A DNA stretch of 64,000 nt, from the NCBI GenBank assembly GCA_002840125.1, contig PGZF01000005.1, positions 62,001 through 126,000 of the forward strand, given 5' to 3'. A model generated the notes under the pieces. It was not told where the DNA came from and did no database searches. It saw only the letters and a program-made list of their open reading frames with translations. This DNA is from Gammaproteobacteria bacterium HGW-Gammaproteobacteria-15 (GTDB lineage: Bacteria > Pseudomonadota > Gammaproteobacteria > Enterobacterales > Alteromonadaceae). Both the position numbers and the translations under genes were made by a program. Positions 8,724 through 18,510 of this stretch are shown here, piece after piece (position 1 is the first letter of the stretch; each line of letters starts with the position of its first letter).

Positions 8724-8735
8724 CTGATAACAACG

Positions 8736-10118
8736 CTAAATCAGCTGGATACCGCCACCAAAACTGCGGTAAATGCCCACCAGGCGGATAAAGCTTTGCT
8801 GTTGCACTTGTGCCAGTTGGTCGCGGGCACGCAGCAGTTCGCGCTCGGCGTCAAGTAAGTCGAGAAACTCACCGGTGCCGGCGTTGTAACGCTCGCGGGC
8901 GATTTGCACCGCTCTGTTACTGGCCTGCCATTGCTGCTCGGTGCTTAGCTGCTGCTCGCGGCTTAAGTTATAACTGCCAAGCGATAACTGCATTTCGTTA
9001 ATGGCGTCAAACACCTGCTGTTCAAACTGGGCCAGCGCCATTTGCGAGCTGGCTTGTGCCTGGCGGATACGTGCCTTAACTGAGCCTAAATCCGCGGCCT
9101 GCCAGCTTAATGTTGGCGCCACCGACCAGCTTTGGGTGTCGCTGCCAAGCGTTAAGCCCGGGCCGGATAAAAAGCCTAAAAAGCCGCGCACTGAGATATT
9201 CGGGTATAAATCGGCGGTCGCCACACCAATTTGTGCGGTGCGGGCGGCTAACAAACGCTCTGAACTGGCCACATCGGCGCGGTAACGCAGGTAGTTTTCA
9301 CCCTCTACCACCGCCACCGGTTGCTTCAGCTCAGGCAGGTTTGGTACCGAGCCCAGTTTTAACTGGCCTGGCCGCTGGCCCAATAAGGCGGATAAGGTGG
9401 CATCGGCCGTTAACCGCGCGACACGGTAAGTTGGTATGGCGGCATGCACCTGATGCACCTGTACGTCTATTTGTGCCAGCTCCAGCTCGGATGCCATACC
9501 CGCTTCTAACCGCGCCAGCACGATAGCCCGGCTTTGCTGCAGGTTTTGCAGGTTCTGCTCGGCTACCACTAAGCGCAGCTGGGCGCCGCGGTATTCACCG
9601 TAACTGGTGGCCACCTGGCTTATCAGCTGCACCTGCGCATCATGCCATAAAATATCGGCTTGCTGTGCTTGTGCTTCTGCCGCTTCACTGGCGCGGCGTA
9701 ATTTACCGAACAGGTCTAAATCCCAGCTTAAATTAGCACCGGTGCTGTAACCGCGGGTAATTACGCCATTATCATCTGGTGATAACGTCGGGTTTTCACT
9801 GGCCTGGTAACCGGCGTCTAAGGTGCCTTTGGGTAAAAAGTCATTATTCGCATCACGAAACACCGCATAAGCCCGGTCGACGTTGGCCCTGGCTTGCGCC
9901 AGTGTACGGTTTTCCACCAAAGCGGTGCTGATAAGCTGATTGAGCACGGCATCGTCAAACGCCTGCCACCAGCTTTGTACCTGCTCTGCCTGCTGATACG
10001 GGCTGGTAAAGCTGATATCGGCCACTTTTGCCGGGGTGTGGTAATCCGGGCCGACAGCACAGGCGCTTAATGACGCTACCAATACGGCAATAGCGCTGAG
10101 TTTCAGAATATTACGCAT
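8736..10118 (-). CDS. RND efflux outer membrane channel (OprM/NodT family lipoprotein)
   Basis: 460 residues. A lipoprotein signal ends at LSAC (Cys20), followed by the AVGPDY motif typical of OprM/NodT channels. Two TolC-type repeats of long helices and strands follow (SWWQAFDDAVLNQLI; TGANLSWDLDLFGKLRR; later LSWQAADLGSVKARI). It forms the trimeric exit duct of the pump whose other parts precede it. The ATG has GGAGG upstream, and the gene overlaps the pump gene by 8 bp, so it is the last gene of the adaptor-pump-channel operon. Confidence 0.95.
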   Translation of the reverse strand: MRNILKLSAIAVLVASLSACAVGPDYHTPAKVADISFTSPYQQAEQVQSWWQAFDDAVLNQLISTALVENRTLAQARANVDRAYAVFRDANNDFLPKGTLDAGYQASENPTLSPDDNGVITRGYSTGANLSWDLDLFGKLRRASEAAEAQAQQADILWHDAQVQLISQVATSYGEYRGAQLRLVVAEQNLQNLQQSRAIVLARLEAGMASELELAQIDVQVHQVHAAIPTYRVARLTADATLSALLGQRPGQLKLGSVPNLPELKQPVAVVEGENYLRYRADVASSERLLAARTAQIGVATADLYPNISVRGFLGFLSGPGLTLGSDTQSWSVAPTLSWQAADLGSVKARIRQAQASSQMALAQFEQQVFDAINEMQLSLGSYNLSREQQLSTEQQWQASNRAVQIARERYNAGTGEFLDLLDAERELLRARDQLAQVQQQSFIRLVGIYRSFGGGIQLI

Positions 10119-13100
10119 GAGGTACCTCCGCAGTATCTGTTGTTTGCTCTAATGCAGGCTGTTTGGCTTTGTTCTCGCCACGGGCTTTTGCTTCACCACG
10201 TTTGGCCAGCATGTAATAAAACAGCGGGGTTAAAATTAAGCCGAAGAGGGTCACGCCTATCATGCCGGAGAATACCGCCACCCCCAGTGCCTGGCGCATT
10301 TCAGCACCGGCTCCGCTGGCAAAGGCCATCGGCACCACACCCATAATAAAGGCGATAGAGGTCATCAGTATTGGCCGTAAGCGCAGGCGGCCGGCTTCCA
10401 GAATCGCGTCCAGCGCGCTCATACCGTGGTCTTGCAGCTCTTTGGCAAACTCGACAATTAAGATAGCGTTCTTCGTTGCCAGCCCCACTAACACGATAAG
10501 ACCAATCTGGGTGAAGATATTGTTATCCCCGCCGTAAATCAGTACGCCGCTCAGTGCCGATAATAACGTCATCGGAATAATCAGAATAATTGCCAGCGGT
10601 AGGCTTAAGCTTTCGTACTGCGCCGCCAGCACCATAAACACCAGCAGAATCACCAGCGGGTAGATAAACATCCCGGCGTTACCGGCTAAGATTTGCTGGT
10701 AGGTCAGCTCGGTCCACTCGTAAGTCATACCATTTGGCAGGGTCTCAAGCAGGATTTTTTCAATCGCCGCCTGGGCTTCACCGGTGCTGTAACCCGGCGC
10801 CGGGCCACCGTTAATTTCAGCGGTGGTAAAGCCGTTGTAGTGCATAACGCGGTCTGGCCCTGCTGTATCGGTAACATTGATAAAGGAGCCCAGTGGGATC
10901 ATCTCGCCCTGGGTATTACGCACCTTTAACTGGCTGATTTGCGCCGCGCTTTGGCGGAACTGCTCGTCAGCCTGCACATTGACCTGATAAGTGCGGCCAA
11001 ACTGGTTAAAGTCATTCACATACACCGAGCCCATATACGCCTGCAGGGTTTGGAATACTTCATCCAGTGCCACGCTTTGCTGCTTGGCTTTGGTGCGGTC
11101 GATATCCAGATCCAGCTGCGGTACATTGACCTGATAACCGGAGAACACGCCAGCAAGCTCAGGTGTTGCCCAGGCTTTTTGCATGACCTGCATGGTGACA
11201 TTGTACAGCTCTTCATAACCATGGTTGCCACGGTCCTGAATTTGTAAGCGGAAGCCACCAATAGTGCCTAACCCCATAACCGGTGGTGGTGGGAAAATAG
11301 CGATAAAGGCATCTTCAATACCGGCGAATTTCTGGTTTAACGCCGCGGCTATGGCATTGCCGGATAACTCTGCGCTACCACGCTCGTCAAAGTCGTCCAG
11401 ACCAACAAACACGATGCCGGAGTTCGGGCTATTGGTAAAACCGTTAATGCTAAGGCCAGGGAACGCGATCGAGTTAGCAACACCCGGATACTCCAGCGCA
11501 ATAGCTGACATCTCTTTAATTACCGCTTCGGTGCGCTCTAACGATGCTGCATCAGGCAATTGGGCAAAGGCTACCAGATACTGTTTATCCTGCCCTGGCA
11601 CATAACCGGTAGGAGTAGTCGCAAATTGCAGGCCGGTTACACCAACTAAAGCGATATACATCACGCCAACAATGGCGCCAAAGCGGATCACCTTTTTAAC
11701 CAGCCAGCCGTAACCGTGAGACAAACGGGCAAAAAAGCGGTTAAACGGATTAAATAACCAGCTGCCAAACAGCTTGTCCATACCGCGGGTTAAGGCGTCT
11801 TTTTTCTCGTTATGCCCCTTTAACAACATGGCGGCTAATGCCGGGCTTAAGGTTAACGAGTTAATGGCCGAGATAAAGGTGGAAATAGTAATGGTTAAAG
11901 CAAATTGCTTATAAAACTGCCCGGTTAAACCCGACATAAAAGCGGTAGGAATAAACACCGCCGCCAGTACCAGGGTTGTAGCAACGATCGGCCCGGTCAC
12001 TTCTTTCATGGCTTTTTGCGTTGCCGCCAGCGGTGCTAAGCCTTCGCTGATATTACGCTCAACGTTCTCTACCACTACAATGGCATCATCTACTACGATA
12101 CCAATCGCTAATACCAAACCATATAAAGATAAGGCATTAATTGAAAAGCCCAGCAGATGCATAAAGGCAAAGGTACCCACCAAAGATACCGGTACCGCTA
12201 CCAGCGGAATAATAGAGGCGCGCCAGGTTTGTAAAAACAGCACCACTACCAGCACTACCAGCAACACCGCTTCGAGCAGGGTTTTCACTACTGCCTGAAT
12301 AGAACCGCGCACAAATACGGTTGGGTCATATACGATATCGTACGCTAAGCCTTCAGGGAAACCCTGCGACAACTCGGCCATTTTCGCCCGTACATTGTCA
12401 GAAATTTGGATCGCGTTAGAACCAGAGGCCTGGAAAATAGGAATAGCCACTGCGTCTTTATTATTCAGCAGTGAGCGCAGCGCATAAGTAGACGCACCCA
12501 GCTCAACCCGGGCTACATCTTTTACCCGGCTGATTTCACCGTTAGCACCCACCTGAATAATAATATCTTCAAACTCTTCTACCGTAGCCAAACGGCCTTT
12601 TACGTTGATCAGCAGTTGGAAATCCGCATCACCGCTGGGCTGGGCGCCTAAACTACCGGCGGCCGCTTGCTGGTTTTGCTCGCGAATGGCAGCAATAATC
12701 TGTGTGGGTGATAAGCCCAAAGCAGCAACTTTATTCGGGTCCAGCCAGACGCGCATACTATATTCACCGGCGCCGAATAAGCGCACCGCACCAACACCTT
12801 CAATCCGTGCCAGCTCGTCCTTCACGTTTAACGCAGCGTAGTTTGACAAATACAGCATGTCGTAACGGTCATCGGGCGAGGTTAAATGCACCACCATGGT
12901 GAGATCCGGTGAGGATTTTTCGGTAACCACACCCAAACGTTGCACTTCCTGCGGTAGCCGCGGCATGGCGCGGTCTACCCGTGCCTGCACCTGGGTTTGC
13001 GCTAAATCGACGTCAGTGCCGATAGCAAAGGTTACTGTTAACGTCATACGGCCATCAGAAGTCGCCTGTGATGACATATACAGCATGCTTTCCACACCGT

Positions 13101-13311
13101 TTATTTCCTGCTCCAGCGGCGACGCCACCGTTTCAGCAATCACTTTGGGGTTAGCCCCCGGATAGTTAGCGGTAACCACCACAGTAGGCGGCACTACTTC
13201 CGGATATTCAGTAATTGGCAATTGCCATACCGTTATCGCACCGACAATAAAAAACAGCAGGGAGATAACAGCGGCAAAAATTGGCCTTTTGATAAAAAAT
13301 TGCGAGAACAT
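10111..13311 (-). CDS. RND multidrug efflux pump (HAE1 family inner membrane transporter)
   Basis: 1066 residues, the usual length for AcrB/MexF-type pumps. It opens with MFSQFFIKRPIFAAVISLL, then the first porter domain (PPTVVVTANYPGANPKVIAETV). TM4 carries the proton relay GIVVDDAIVVVENVERN with both aspartates. The second half repeats the layout, with NAILIVEFAKEL in TM10. Substrates are probably drugs or toxic organics. AAGGAAAC precedes the ATG, 9 bp after the adaptor stop. The operon is probably repressed by the divergent TetR protein. Confidence 0.96.
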   Translation of the reverse strand: MFSQFFIKRPIFAAVISLLFFIVGAITVWQLPITEYPEVVPPTVVVTANYPGANPKVIAETVASPLEQEINGVESMLYMSSQATSDGRMTLTVTFAIGTDVDLAQTQVQARVDRAMPRLPQEVQRLGVVTEKSSPDLTMVVHLTSPDDRYDMLYLSNYAALNVKDELARIEGVGAVRLFGAGEYSMRVWLDPNKVAALGLSPTQIIAAIREQNQQAAAGSLGAQPSGDADFQLLINVKGRLATVEEFEDIIIQVGANGEISRVKDVARVELGASTYALRSLLNNKDAVAIPIFQASGSNAIQISDNVRAKMAELSQGFPEGLAYDIVYDPTVFVRGSIQAVVKTLLEAVLLVVLVVVLFLQTWRASIIPLVAVPVSLVGTFAFMHLLGFSINALSLYGLVLAIGIVVDDAIVVVENVERNISEGLAPLAATQKAMKEVTGPIVATTLVLAAVFIPTAFMSGLTGQFYKQFALTITISTFISAINSLTLSPALAAMLLKGHNEKKDALTRGMDKLFGSWLFNPFNRFFARLSHGYGWLVKKVIRFGAIVGVMYIALVGVTGLQFATTPTGYVPGQDKQYLVAFAQLPDAASLERTEAVIKEMSAIALEYPGVANSIAFPGLSINGFTNSPNSGIVFVGLDDFDERGSAELSGNAIAAALNQKFAGIEDAFIAIFPPPPVMGLGTIGGFRLQIQDRGNHGYEELYNVTMQVMQKAWATPELAGVFSGYQVNVPQLDLDIDRTKAKQQSVALDEVFQTLQAYMGSVYVNDFNQFGRTYQVNVQADEQFRQSAAQISQLKVRNTQGEMIPLGSFINVTDTAGPDRVMHYNGFTTAEINGGPAPGYSTGEAQAAIEKILLETLPNGMTYEWTELTYQQILAGNAGMFIYPLVILLVFMVLAAQYESLSLPLAIILIIPMTLLSALSGVLIYGGDNNIFTQIGLIVLVGLATKNAILIVEFAKELQDHGMSALDAILEAGRLRLRPILMTSIAFIMGVVPMAFASGAGAEMRQALGVAVFSGMIGVTLFGLILTPLFYYMLAKRGEAKARGENKAKQPALEQTTDTAEVPHA

Positions 13312-13320
13312 AATGTTTCC

Positions 13321-14592
13321 TTAACCCCGTCCCGGCGTTTTGCCAGCATTGATTGTTGCTGCCGCGTCTTCTGCTTTTGCAGTCAGTGCGGTGCTGGTTT
13401 CATCCAGCAGTTGTTGCTCTTTACGTAAACCGGCTATTTGCTCTGCACTTGCCATATCTACCATTTTGGGTTCAATCTGCATGTTCGGCATTACCCGCTG
13501 CAGGCCGTTAACCACTATGCGATCTTTTGCAGCTAAACCTTCACGCACAATCCGCAGGCCGTTGACTTTTTCACCCAGCTTCACCGCACGGTATTCCAGC
13601 TGATTATCCGCGTTTACCACCAGCACATACTTGTTGTTTAAGTCGGTGCCAACGGCTTTTTCATCAATCAAAATACCGTCGTAGCTGTCGCTGCCTACCA
13701 GCTTGATGCGGGCAAATAAGCCCGGTAACAGGTTGTTGTCGCTATTGCTAAAACTGGCGCGGATACGGATAGTGCCGGTTTGCTGGTTTACGCTGTTATC
13801 AACAAAATCAATACTGCCGGTATGGTTGTATGCCGTGTCGTTAGCCAGCGCCATATACACCGGGTTTGCACTGGCATCACGGGTATCGGCACGCTTGCCT
13901 TCCGTACTCAGGCGGGCATATTTCAGGTAGCTTTGCTCGTCTACATCAAAGTAGGCGTACATTTTTTCCGTCGACACCAGGCTGGTCAGCTGGCTCTGGC
14001 CGGCATTTACATAATTACCTGCCGTAACCTGGGCATACGACACCCGGCCGCTGATGGGGGCAGTAATGCGGGTGTAGCTTAAATCCAGCTCGGCACGCTG
14101 CAGCGCGGCTTTTACCGACGCTACTGTGGCAGCCGTTTGCTGCTTACGGGCCAGGCGGCTGTCGAGCAGTTCGGCTGAAATGGCACGTTGGCTGCTGAGT
14201 TTTTCTGCCCGTTGATATTCGTTATCTGCCAGGGCTGCGGCGCTTTGTGCACTTTGCAACTCAGCATTAAGCCTTGCGACTTCAGCGGCAAACGGCCGTG
14301 GGTCAATTTGCACCAGCAAATCGCCTTTTTGCACCAGGGCACCTTCGCTAAAGTGCACTTCTTCGATGTAACCTGACACGCGTGGCATCAAATTCACGGT
14401 TTGTGGCGCCTGCAAGCGGCCGGTAAATTCATCCCATTCGGTAATACGCTCGTGCACCACTTGCGCCACACTCACCTGTGGTGCAGCCGGTGCCGCAGCC
14501 TGATTAGCGGCTTCGGGGTTGCCACAAGCGGTTAACACCAGCGCGGCTACGCTTGCTAACATAAAAGTTCTTACCGTGTTTTTTCTGCTCAT
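13321..14592 (-). CDS. RND efflux periplasmic adaptor (membrane fusion protein, lipoprotein)
   Basis: 423 residues from the ATG at 14590-14592; a GTG five codons earlier is possible but less well placed relative to GGAG. The lipoprotein signal ends at LTAC (Cys23). The usual AcrA/MexE order follows: half lipoyl motif GRLQAPQTVNLMPRVSGYIE, second half GDLLVQIDPRPF, an alpha-hairpin (about 105-170), the barrel segment ITAPISGRVSYAQVTAGNYV and a membrane-proximal domain. It is the first gene of the operon, directly downstream of the operator-flanked promoter. Confidence 0.95.
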   Translation of the reverse strand: MSRKNTVRTFMLASVAALVLTACGNPEAANQAAAPAAPQVSVAQVVHERITEWDEFTGRLQAPQTVNLMPRVSGYIEEVHFSEGALVQKGDLLVQIDPRPFAAEVARLNAELQSAQSAAALADNEYQRAEKLSSQRAISAELLDSRLARKQQTAATVASVKAALQRAELDLSYTRITAPISGRVSYAQVTAGNYVNAGQSQLTSLVSTEKMYAYFDVDEQSYLKYARLSTEGKRADTRDASANPVYMALANDTAYNHTGSIDFVDNSVNQQTGTIRIRASFSNSDNNLLPGLFARIKLVGSDSYDGILIDEKAVGTDLNNKYVLVVNADNQLEYRAVKLGEKVNGLRIVREGLAAKDRIVVNGLQRVMPNMQIEPKMVDMASAEQIAGLRKEQQLLDETSTALTAKAEDAAATINAGKTPGRG

Positions 14593-14646
14593 GACGTTTT
14601 GCTCCACGTTGTTACGAAAATTGTGTAAAAAGGCTTGTTATTTTTG

Positions 14647-14658
14647 TACCGCCCGGTA
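14647..14658. promoter_or_regulatory. TetR-type operator, proximal copy
   Basis: TACCGCCCGGTA, with GT before and AAAT after, matches the second site at 14697-14708 in all but two central bases. It touches the -10 box of the adaptor promoter, so a bound repressor would block RNA polymerase. Confidence 0.75.
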
Positions 14659-14686
14659 AATATATAGGACAGCAAAAAACTGTCAA
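14659..14686 (-). promoter_or_regulatory. Promoter of the RND pump operon
   Basis: On the minus strand a perfect TTGACA (-35, bases 14681-14686) and TATATT (-10, bases 14659-14664) are 16 bp apart. One TetR-type operator adjoins the -10 and another lies 10 bp behind the -35. The layout is that of a strong promoter held off by a local repressor. Confidence 0.75.
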
Positions 14687-14696
14687 CCGATTTCTG

Positions 14697-14708
14697 TACC
14701 GAACGGTA
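14697..14708. promoter_or_regulatory. TetR-type operator, distal copy
   Basis: TACCGAACGGTA, the same inverted repeat as the site at 14647-14658, centred 50 bp away and embedded in the same GT...AAAT context. Between here and the TetR gene at 15045 lie 336 bp without a gene; a looser relative of the half-site (TTATCGGTAAAT, about 14966-14977) may bear on the regulator's own promoter. Confidence 0.75.
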
Positions 14709-15044
14709 AATTAATTTAATTCTACAAAATAAGAATTTGTTCTAAGGCTGAAACAGCACCGTTGCAGTGCCGACGACTTCACTAAGCTAACAGAGGCTAC
14801 TGTCAGGCTACGTCAGTAGTGTACAACGCAAGCACAGTGGCTTTAATGCCGAATGCTGGCGCATTCTTGCCTGAAACTCCACGGCTAGTGGTTATGCCAG
14901 GTTTTACTGAACGATAACAGCCGGTTTGGGGTCTTAGTAGGTGTCAGTGGCAAGATATATGTACTTATCGGTAAATAACCCTTACTGGACAAGGGGTCTT
15001 TTGCTGTTTACTATATAAGCAAGTTTTAATGCAGGAGCTAAACA

Positions 15045-15659
15045 ATGTCAGCAGTAACTAGCACTGTGAATGTAGGTCGTCCCCGCGCCTTTGATATGGA
15101 TACTGCGCTGGAAAAAGCGTTGGAAGTGTTTTGGCGCAAAGGCTATGACGGCACATCGTTATCAGACTTAACTGAAGCTATGGGCATTAATAAACCCAGT
15201 TTGTATGCCGCTTTTGGCAATAAAGAGCAGTTATTTCTAAAAGCGATAGAATTATACGAAAGCCGCCCATGCTCGTTTTTTTTACCAGCACTGGAAAAAC
15301 CCACCGCTTATCAGGTGGCCGAACATATGCTGTATGGCGCAGCCATGAATATGGCCGATAGTAACCACCCACAAGGTTGCGTGGTGGTACAGGGTGCTTT
15401 GTCGTGCAGTGAAGCTGCTGCCAGTGTAAAAGAAGCACTGATTAACCGCCGGGTAGAGGGTGAACAAAAACTCAAAGTTCGCTTTGATCAGGCTAAAACC
15501 GACGGTGACTTACCGCCTGGCACTGATACCGGTGTATTAGCGCGTTATCTGCTTACCGTGCTACAAGGTATGGCAATTCAGGCCAATAACGGCGCTTGTT
15601 CTGAGCAACTTCGCCAGGTCGCACACATGACTCTGCAGGCCTTCCCGCGTGCCGGTTAA
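15045..15659 (+). CDS. TetR/AcrR family transcriptional regulator
   Basis: 204 residues. The N-terminal TetR DNA-binding domain is complete: FDMDTALEKALEVFWRKGYDGTSLSDLTEAMGINKPSLYAAFGNKEQLFLKAI. The rest is the helical ligand/dimer domain, with GCVVVQGALSCSEAA resembling the C-terminal domain of regulators in this subgroup. It is divergent from the RND operon, whose promoter carries two TACCG..CGGTA palindromes, and is the obvious repressor. AGGAG precedes the ATG. The inducer is unknown. Confidence 0.93.
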   Translation: MSAVTSTVNVGRPRAFDMDTALEKALEVFWRKGYDGTSLSDLTEAMGINKPSLYAAFGNKEQLFLKAIELYESRPCSFFLPALEKPTAYQVAEHMLYGAAMNMADSNHPQGCVVVQGALSCSEAAASVKEALINRRVEGEQKLKVRFDQAKTDGDLPPGTDTGVLARYLLTVLQGMAIQANNGACSEQLRQVAHMTLQAFPRAG

Positions 15660-15781
15660 ACCCGCAGCGCCTGCCTTAAAGTCCACACTTATTGCCTGAT
15701 CCTCCAAAGCACTGCTGCAGTAATAGGCAAAGCCAGGCTGGCTGCCTATACTGCGGTTGTCAGTACAGCGGAGAAGCCCAT

Positions 15782-16681
15782 ATGATTGATGAACGCGAAT
15801 TCCTGCGCCAGCAAATGCTACAACCTTTACTCACTGAACTCACCGCCACTGGTGTCAGTGATTCTGCCATTCCGGGCGTGCGGCTGTTTCGCAGCAATGC
15901 GCCCACCTCTGCTACCCCGACCATTTACGAGCCGACCCTTTGCCTGTTACTGCAGGGCAGCAAGCAGCTATTGCTGGGTGACGAGCTTTTGCTGTACACC
16001 CAACTGCAATACCTGCTGGTGCCGGTGATGCTGCCGGTCAGCGGTAAAATTTTAAAGGCCAGCAGCGCCGAGCCCTATATTGGTATGAGTATTAACCTGG
16101 ACTTACGCGAGCTGACAGACTTAGTGATCGATCTGGGCGATAAAGTACCACGCCAGCCAGCACCGGCGCGCGGTATCAGTGTTGGCGATGCAGACCCGGC
16201 CTTACTGTCGGTGTTTCAGCGTATCTTACAGCTATTGCGTCAGCCGCAGGATATAGCGGTATTGCTGCCACTGTTAAAACGTGAGTTGTTGTACCGCCTG
16301 CTGCTTGGCCCGGTAGGCGGCCATCTGCGAGAGTTTACCCTGCTCGACAGCCAGGCCAACCGCATCAGCAAAGTTATAGAGCTGTTGCGTGAGCGCTATA
16401 ATCAGCCTCTGCGAATAAAAGAGCTGGCTGATGCCGCGCATTTAAGTGAATCAGCTCTGTTTCAGTCATTTAAAGCTGTTACATCGATGTCGCCACTACA
16501 ATTTCAAAAACAACTGCGCCTAAATGAAGCCCGCCGTATTATGCTGTACGAAGGTTTAGAAGCTGCCACTGCAAGCTATAAGGTAGGTTATGAAAGCCCG
16601 TCACAGTTTAGCCGTGAGTACAGCCGTTTATTTGGTGCGCCGCCCAAAGCCGATGTCGCCCGTTTTCGCCAGACGCTGTAA
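15782..16681 (+). CDS. AraC family transcriptional regulator
   Basis: 299 residues from the ATG at 15782, which has GGAG upstream; the frame is open 30 codons further up. The N-terminal half matches the AraC-type cupin-like domain (TIYEPTLCLLLQGSKQLLLGDE; YLLVPVMLPVSGKI). The C-terminal 100 residues carry two helix-turn-helix units (RIKELADAAHLSESALFQSF and GYESPSQFSREYSRLFG). It lies 91 bp upstream of an EamA transporter gene in the same direction and may regulate it. Confidence 0.92.
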   Translation: MIDEREFLRQQMLQPLLTELTATGVSDSAIPGVRLFRSNAPTSATPTIYEPTLCLLLQGSKQLLLGDELLLYTQLQYLLVPVMLPVSGKILKASSAEPYIGMSINLDLRELTDLVIDLGDKVPRQPAPARGISVGDADPALLSVFQRILQLLRQPQDIAVLLPLLKRELLYRLLLGPVGGHLREFTLLDSQANRISKVIELLRERYNQPLRIKELADAAHLSESALFQSFKAVTSMSPLQFQKQLRLNEARRIMLYEGLEAATASYKVGYESPSQFSREYSRLFGAPPKADVARFRQTL

Positions 16682-16772
16682 ATTTTCTGCCCAGCCTACT
16701 ATTTTAACCCGGCACAAGGCTTTATGATCGCCATCTTCGTTGCTGCCAATGGCGCGCACTAGGCAATCCACT

Positions 16773-17696
16773 ATGAAAAACATGCTGTTGTATCTGGTTA
16801 CCGTACTAATCTGGGGCTCTACCTGGTTTGCTATTGAATTTCAGTTAGGCGAAGTAGCGGTAGAAGTGTCGTTGCTGTATCGCTTCACTATCGCTGCGGC
16901 GTTAATGTGGCTGTTTTGCTGGTGGCGCAAACTTAATATGCATTTTACGCTGCGCCAGCATGGCTTTATTCTGCTGTTGGCCAGCCTTAATTTTGCCCTG
17001 AATTTCTTATTTATTTATCAGGCGCAGCAATACCTTACCTCGGCCATGACTGCCATTGCCTTTACCACCATGCTGCTGATGAACATTGTTAACACCCGGC
17101 TGTTTTTTGGCAAACCGGTAGCCAAACGCATCTACTTTGGTGCCTTGCTGGGTATTGCCGGTATAGTGGTATTATTCTGGCCGGATCTGGATGGTATTGA
17201 TTTTACCAACGCCAGCCTGCTGGGCCTGTTGCTGATTTTATCCGGTGCGCTGTCGGCCTCATTCGGTAATATGGTCAGTGTGCGTAACTCGCGGGAAAAT
17301 ATGCCTATTATGCAGGTTAATGCCTGGGGTATGCTGTATGGCAGCCTGGTACTGCTGGCCGCTGCAATGTTTAAAGGCCATAGCTTTAATTTTAGTACTG
17401 AACCGGCCTATATTATCTCCCTGCTGTATTTAGCCGTGTTTGGCTCGGTTATCGCCTTTGCCAGTTACTTTGCCCTGCTAAAACAAATAGGCCCGGAAAA
17501 AGCCAGCTACACCATAGTGTTATTCCCGCTGGTTGCCGTCGTACTTAGCACCTTATTTGAAGATTTTCACTGGACCGGCTACACCTTTAGCGGCTTCGCG
17601 CTGGTGCTGCTGGGTAATGCCATAGTGCTTACACCCTTTGCCAGAATTAGAGCGCTATTGTTAGCGCGCCGCCAGCCCCAAGCTGTTGGCCAATAA
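16773..17696 (+). CDS. EamA/DMT family transporter
   Basis: 307 residues from MKNMLLYLV; an in-frame ATG 11 codons earlier would add a charged stretch before the first membrane segment and is less likely. Ten hydrophobic segments in two EamA repeats are visible. The first starts VTVLIWGSTWFAIEFQLG and the second includes LLLILSGALSASFGNMVSVR. DMT carriers export metabolites or drugs; substrate unknown. The paired AraC gene upstream suggests induced expression. Confidence 0.88.
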   Translation: MKNMLLYLVTVLIWGSTWFAIEFQLGEVAVEVSLLYRFTIAAALMWLFCWWRKLNMHFTLRQHGFILLLASLNFALNFLFIYQAQQYLTSAMTAIAFTTMLLMNIVNTRLFFGKPVAKRIYFGALLGIAGIVVLFWPDLDGIDFTNASLLGLLLILSGALSASFGNMVSVRNSRENMPIMQVNAWGMLYGSLVLLAAAMFKGHSFNFSTEPAYIISLLYLAVFGSVIAFASYFALLKQIGPEKASYTIVLFPLVAVVLSTLFEDFHWTGYTFSGFALVLLGNAIVLTPFARIRALLLARRQPQAVGQ

Positions 17697-17721
17697 CTAT
17701 CCTCTGACAACCATATTAGAG

Positions 17722-17757
17722 AAGGCGCAAGCAGTTGTAGTACTGCTTAGCGCCTTT
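17722..17757. terminator. Bidirectional terminator hairpin
   Basis: AAGGCGCAAGCAGT pairs with ACTGCTTAGCGCCTT around a five-base loop, with one unpaired A. It separates the convergent EamA and nitroreductase genes. The T-run is short. Confidence 0.75.
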
Positions 17758-17766
17758 GTCAGAACT

Positions 17767-18405
17767 TTAGTTAATCTCTGTTACAAACTGCTCGCGGCTG
17801 CGCCGTACTTTGGTCAGGTTAACCAGCCAGTCGCCGTCATCTGCGCGGTAACCCAGCGGCATTAACACTACCGAGCGTAAACCTTTTTGTTTCAGGTTCA
17901 GTATTTCATCTACTTTAGCCGGGTCAAAGCCTTCTATTGGTGTGCTGTCTACTTTCAGCTCTGCGGCGGCAATCAACGCCGAGCCCAAACCGATATACGC
18001 CTGGCGGGCAGCGTGCTGGAAATTCGTTTCAGCATCGCGCTGCGGATAGGTGCTCAGCAGCATTGCGCGGTAGTTTTCCCAGCCTTCGTTTTTAAAACCA
18101 CGAATATCGTTGGTTAAATCAAACATCTGGTTAATACGCTCTGCGGTGTAGTTGTCCCAGGCGGCAAATACCAGTAAGTGCGAACTGTCGGTGATCTGGC
18201 TTTGGTTCCAGGCATGCGGCTTAATTTGCTCGCGCAGTGCCGGGTTGGTTACCACCAGTACTTCATACGGCTGTAAACCACTGGATGTAGCTGTTAAGCG
18301 GATAGCTTCCAGAATTAAGTCCACTTTGTCTTGCGTAACAACCTTGCCAGGGTTGTATTTTTTGGTGGCGTAGCGCCAGGTTAAATTACTGATTACATCC
18401 GACAT
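17767..18405 (-). CDS. NfsB-like nitroreductase family NAD(P)H oxidoreductase
   Basis: 212 residues, the length of oxygen-insensitive FMN nitroreductases. Conserved features include the FMN-binding start WRYATKKYNPGKVV, TATSSGLQPYEVLVV, the region DSSHLLVFAAW, and the C-terminal GLRSVVLMPLGYRADDGD. Such enzymes reduce nitroaromatics and quinones with NAD(P)H in the cytoplasm. AGGAAG lies upstream of the ATG. It is a single gene bounded by a terminator. Confidence 0.92.
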   Translation of the reverse strand: MSDVISNLTWRYATKKYNPGKVVTQDKVDLILEAIRLTATSSGLQPYEVLVVTNPALREQIKPHAWNQSQITDSSHLLVFAAWDNYTAERINQMFDLTNDIRGFKNEGWENYRAMLLSTYPQRDAETNFQHAARQAYIGLGSALIAAAELKVDSTPIEGFDPAKVDEILNLKQKGLRSVVLMPLGYRADDGDWLVNLTKVRRSREQFVTEIN

Positions 18406-18510
18406 CTGTACTTCCTACAAGGTAAATCGAAACCGTATTATATGTCTGGTTGTTTCTGTTTTGTTAGTTCAGTTTATGCTGATATATGACAAAAAATTTA
18501 TTCGCTATAG

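Noticed and set aside
11016-11261. Numerous open frames opposite the RND, FAN1-like and patatin genes
   Set aside because: They are shadows of long GC-rich genes, with no ribosome sites, domain motifs or plausible composition.
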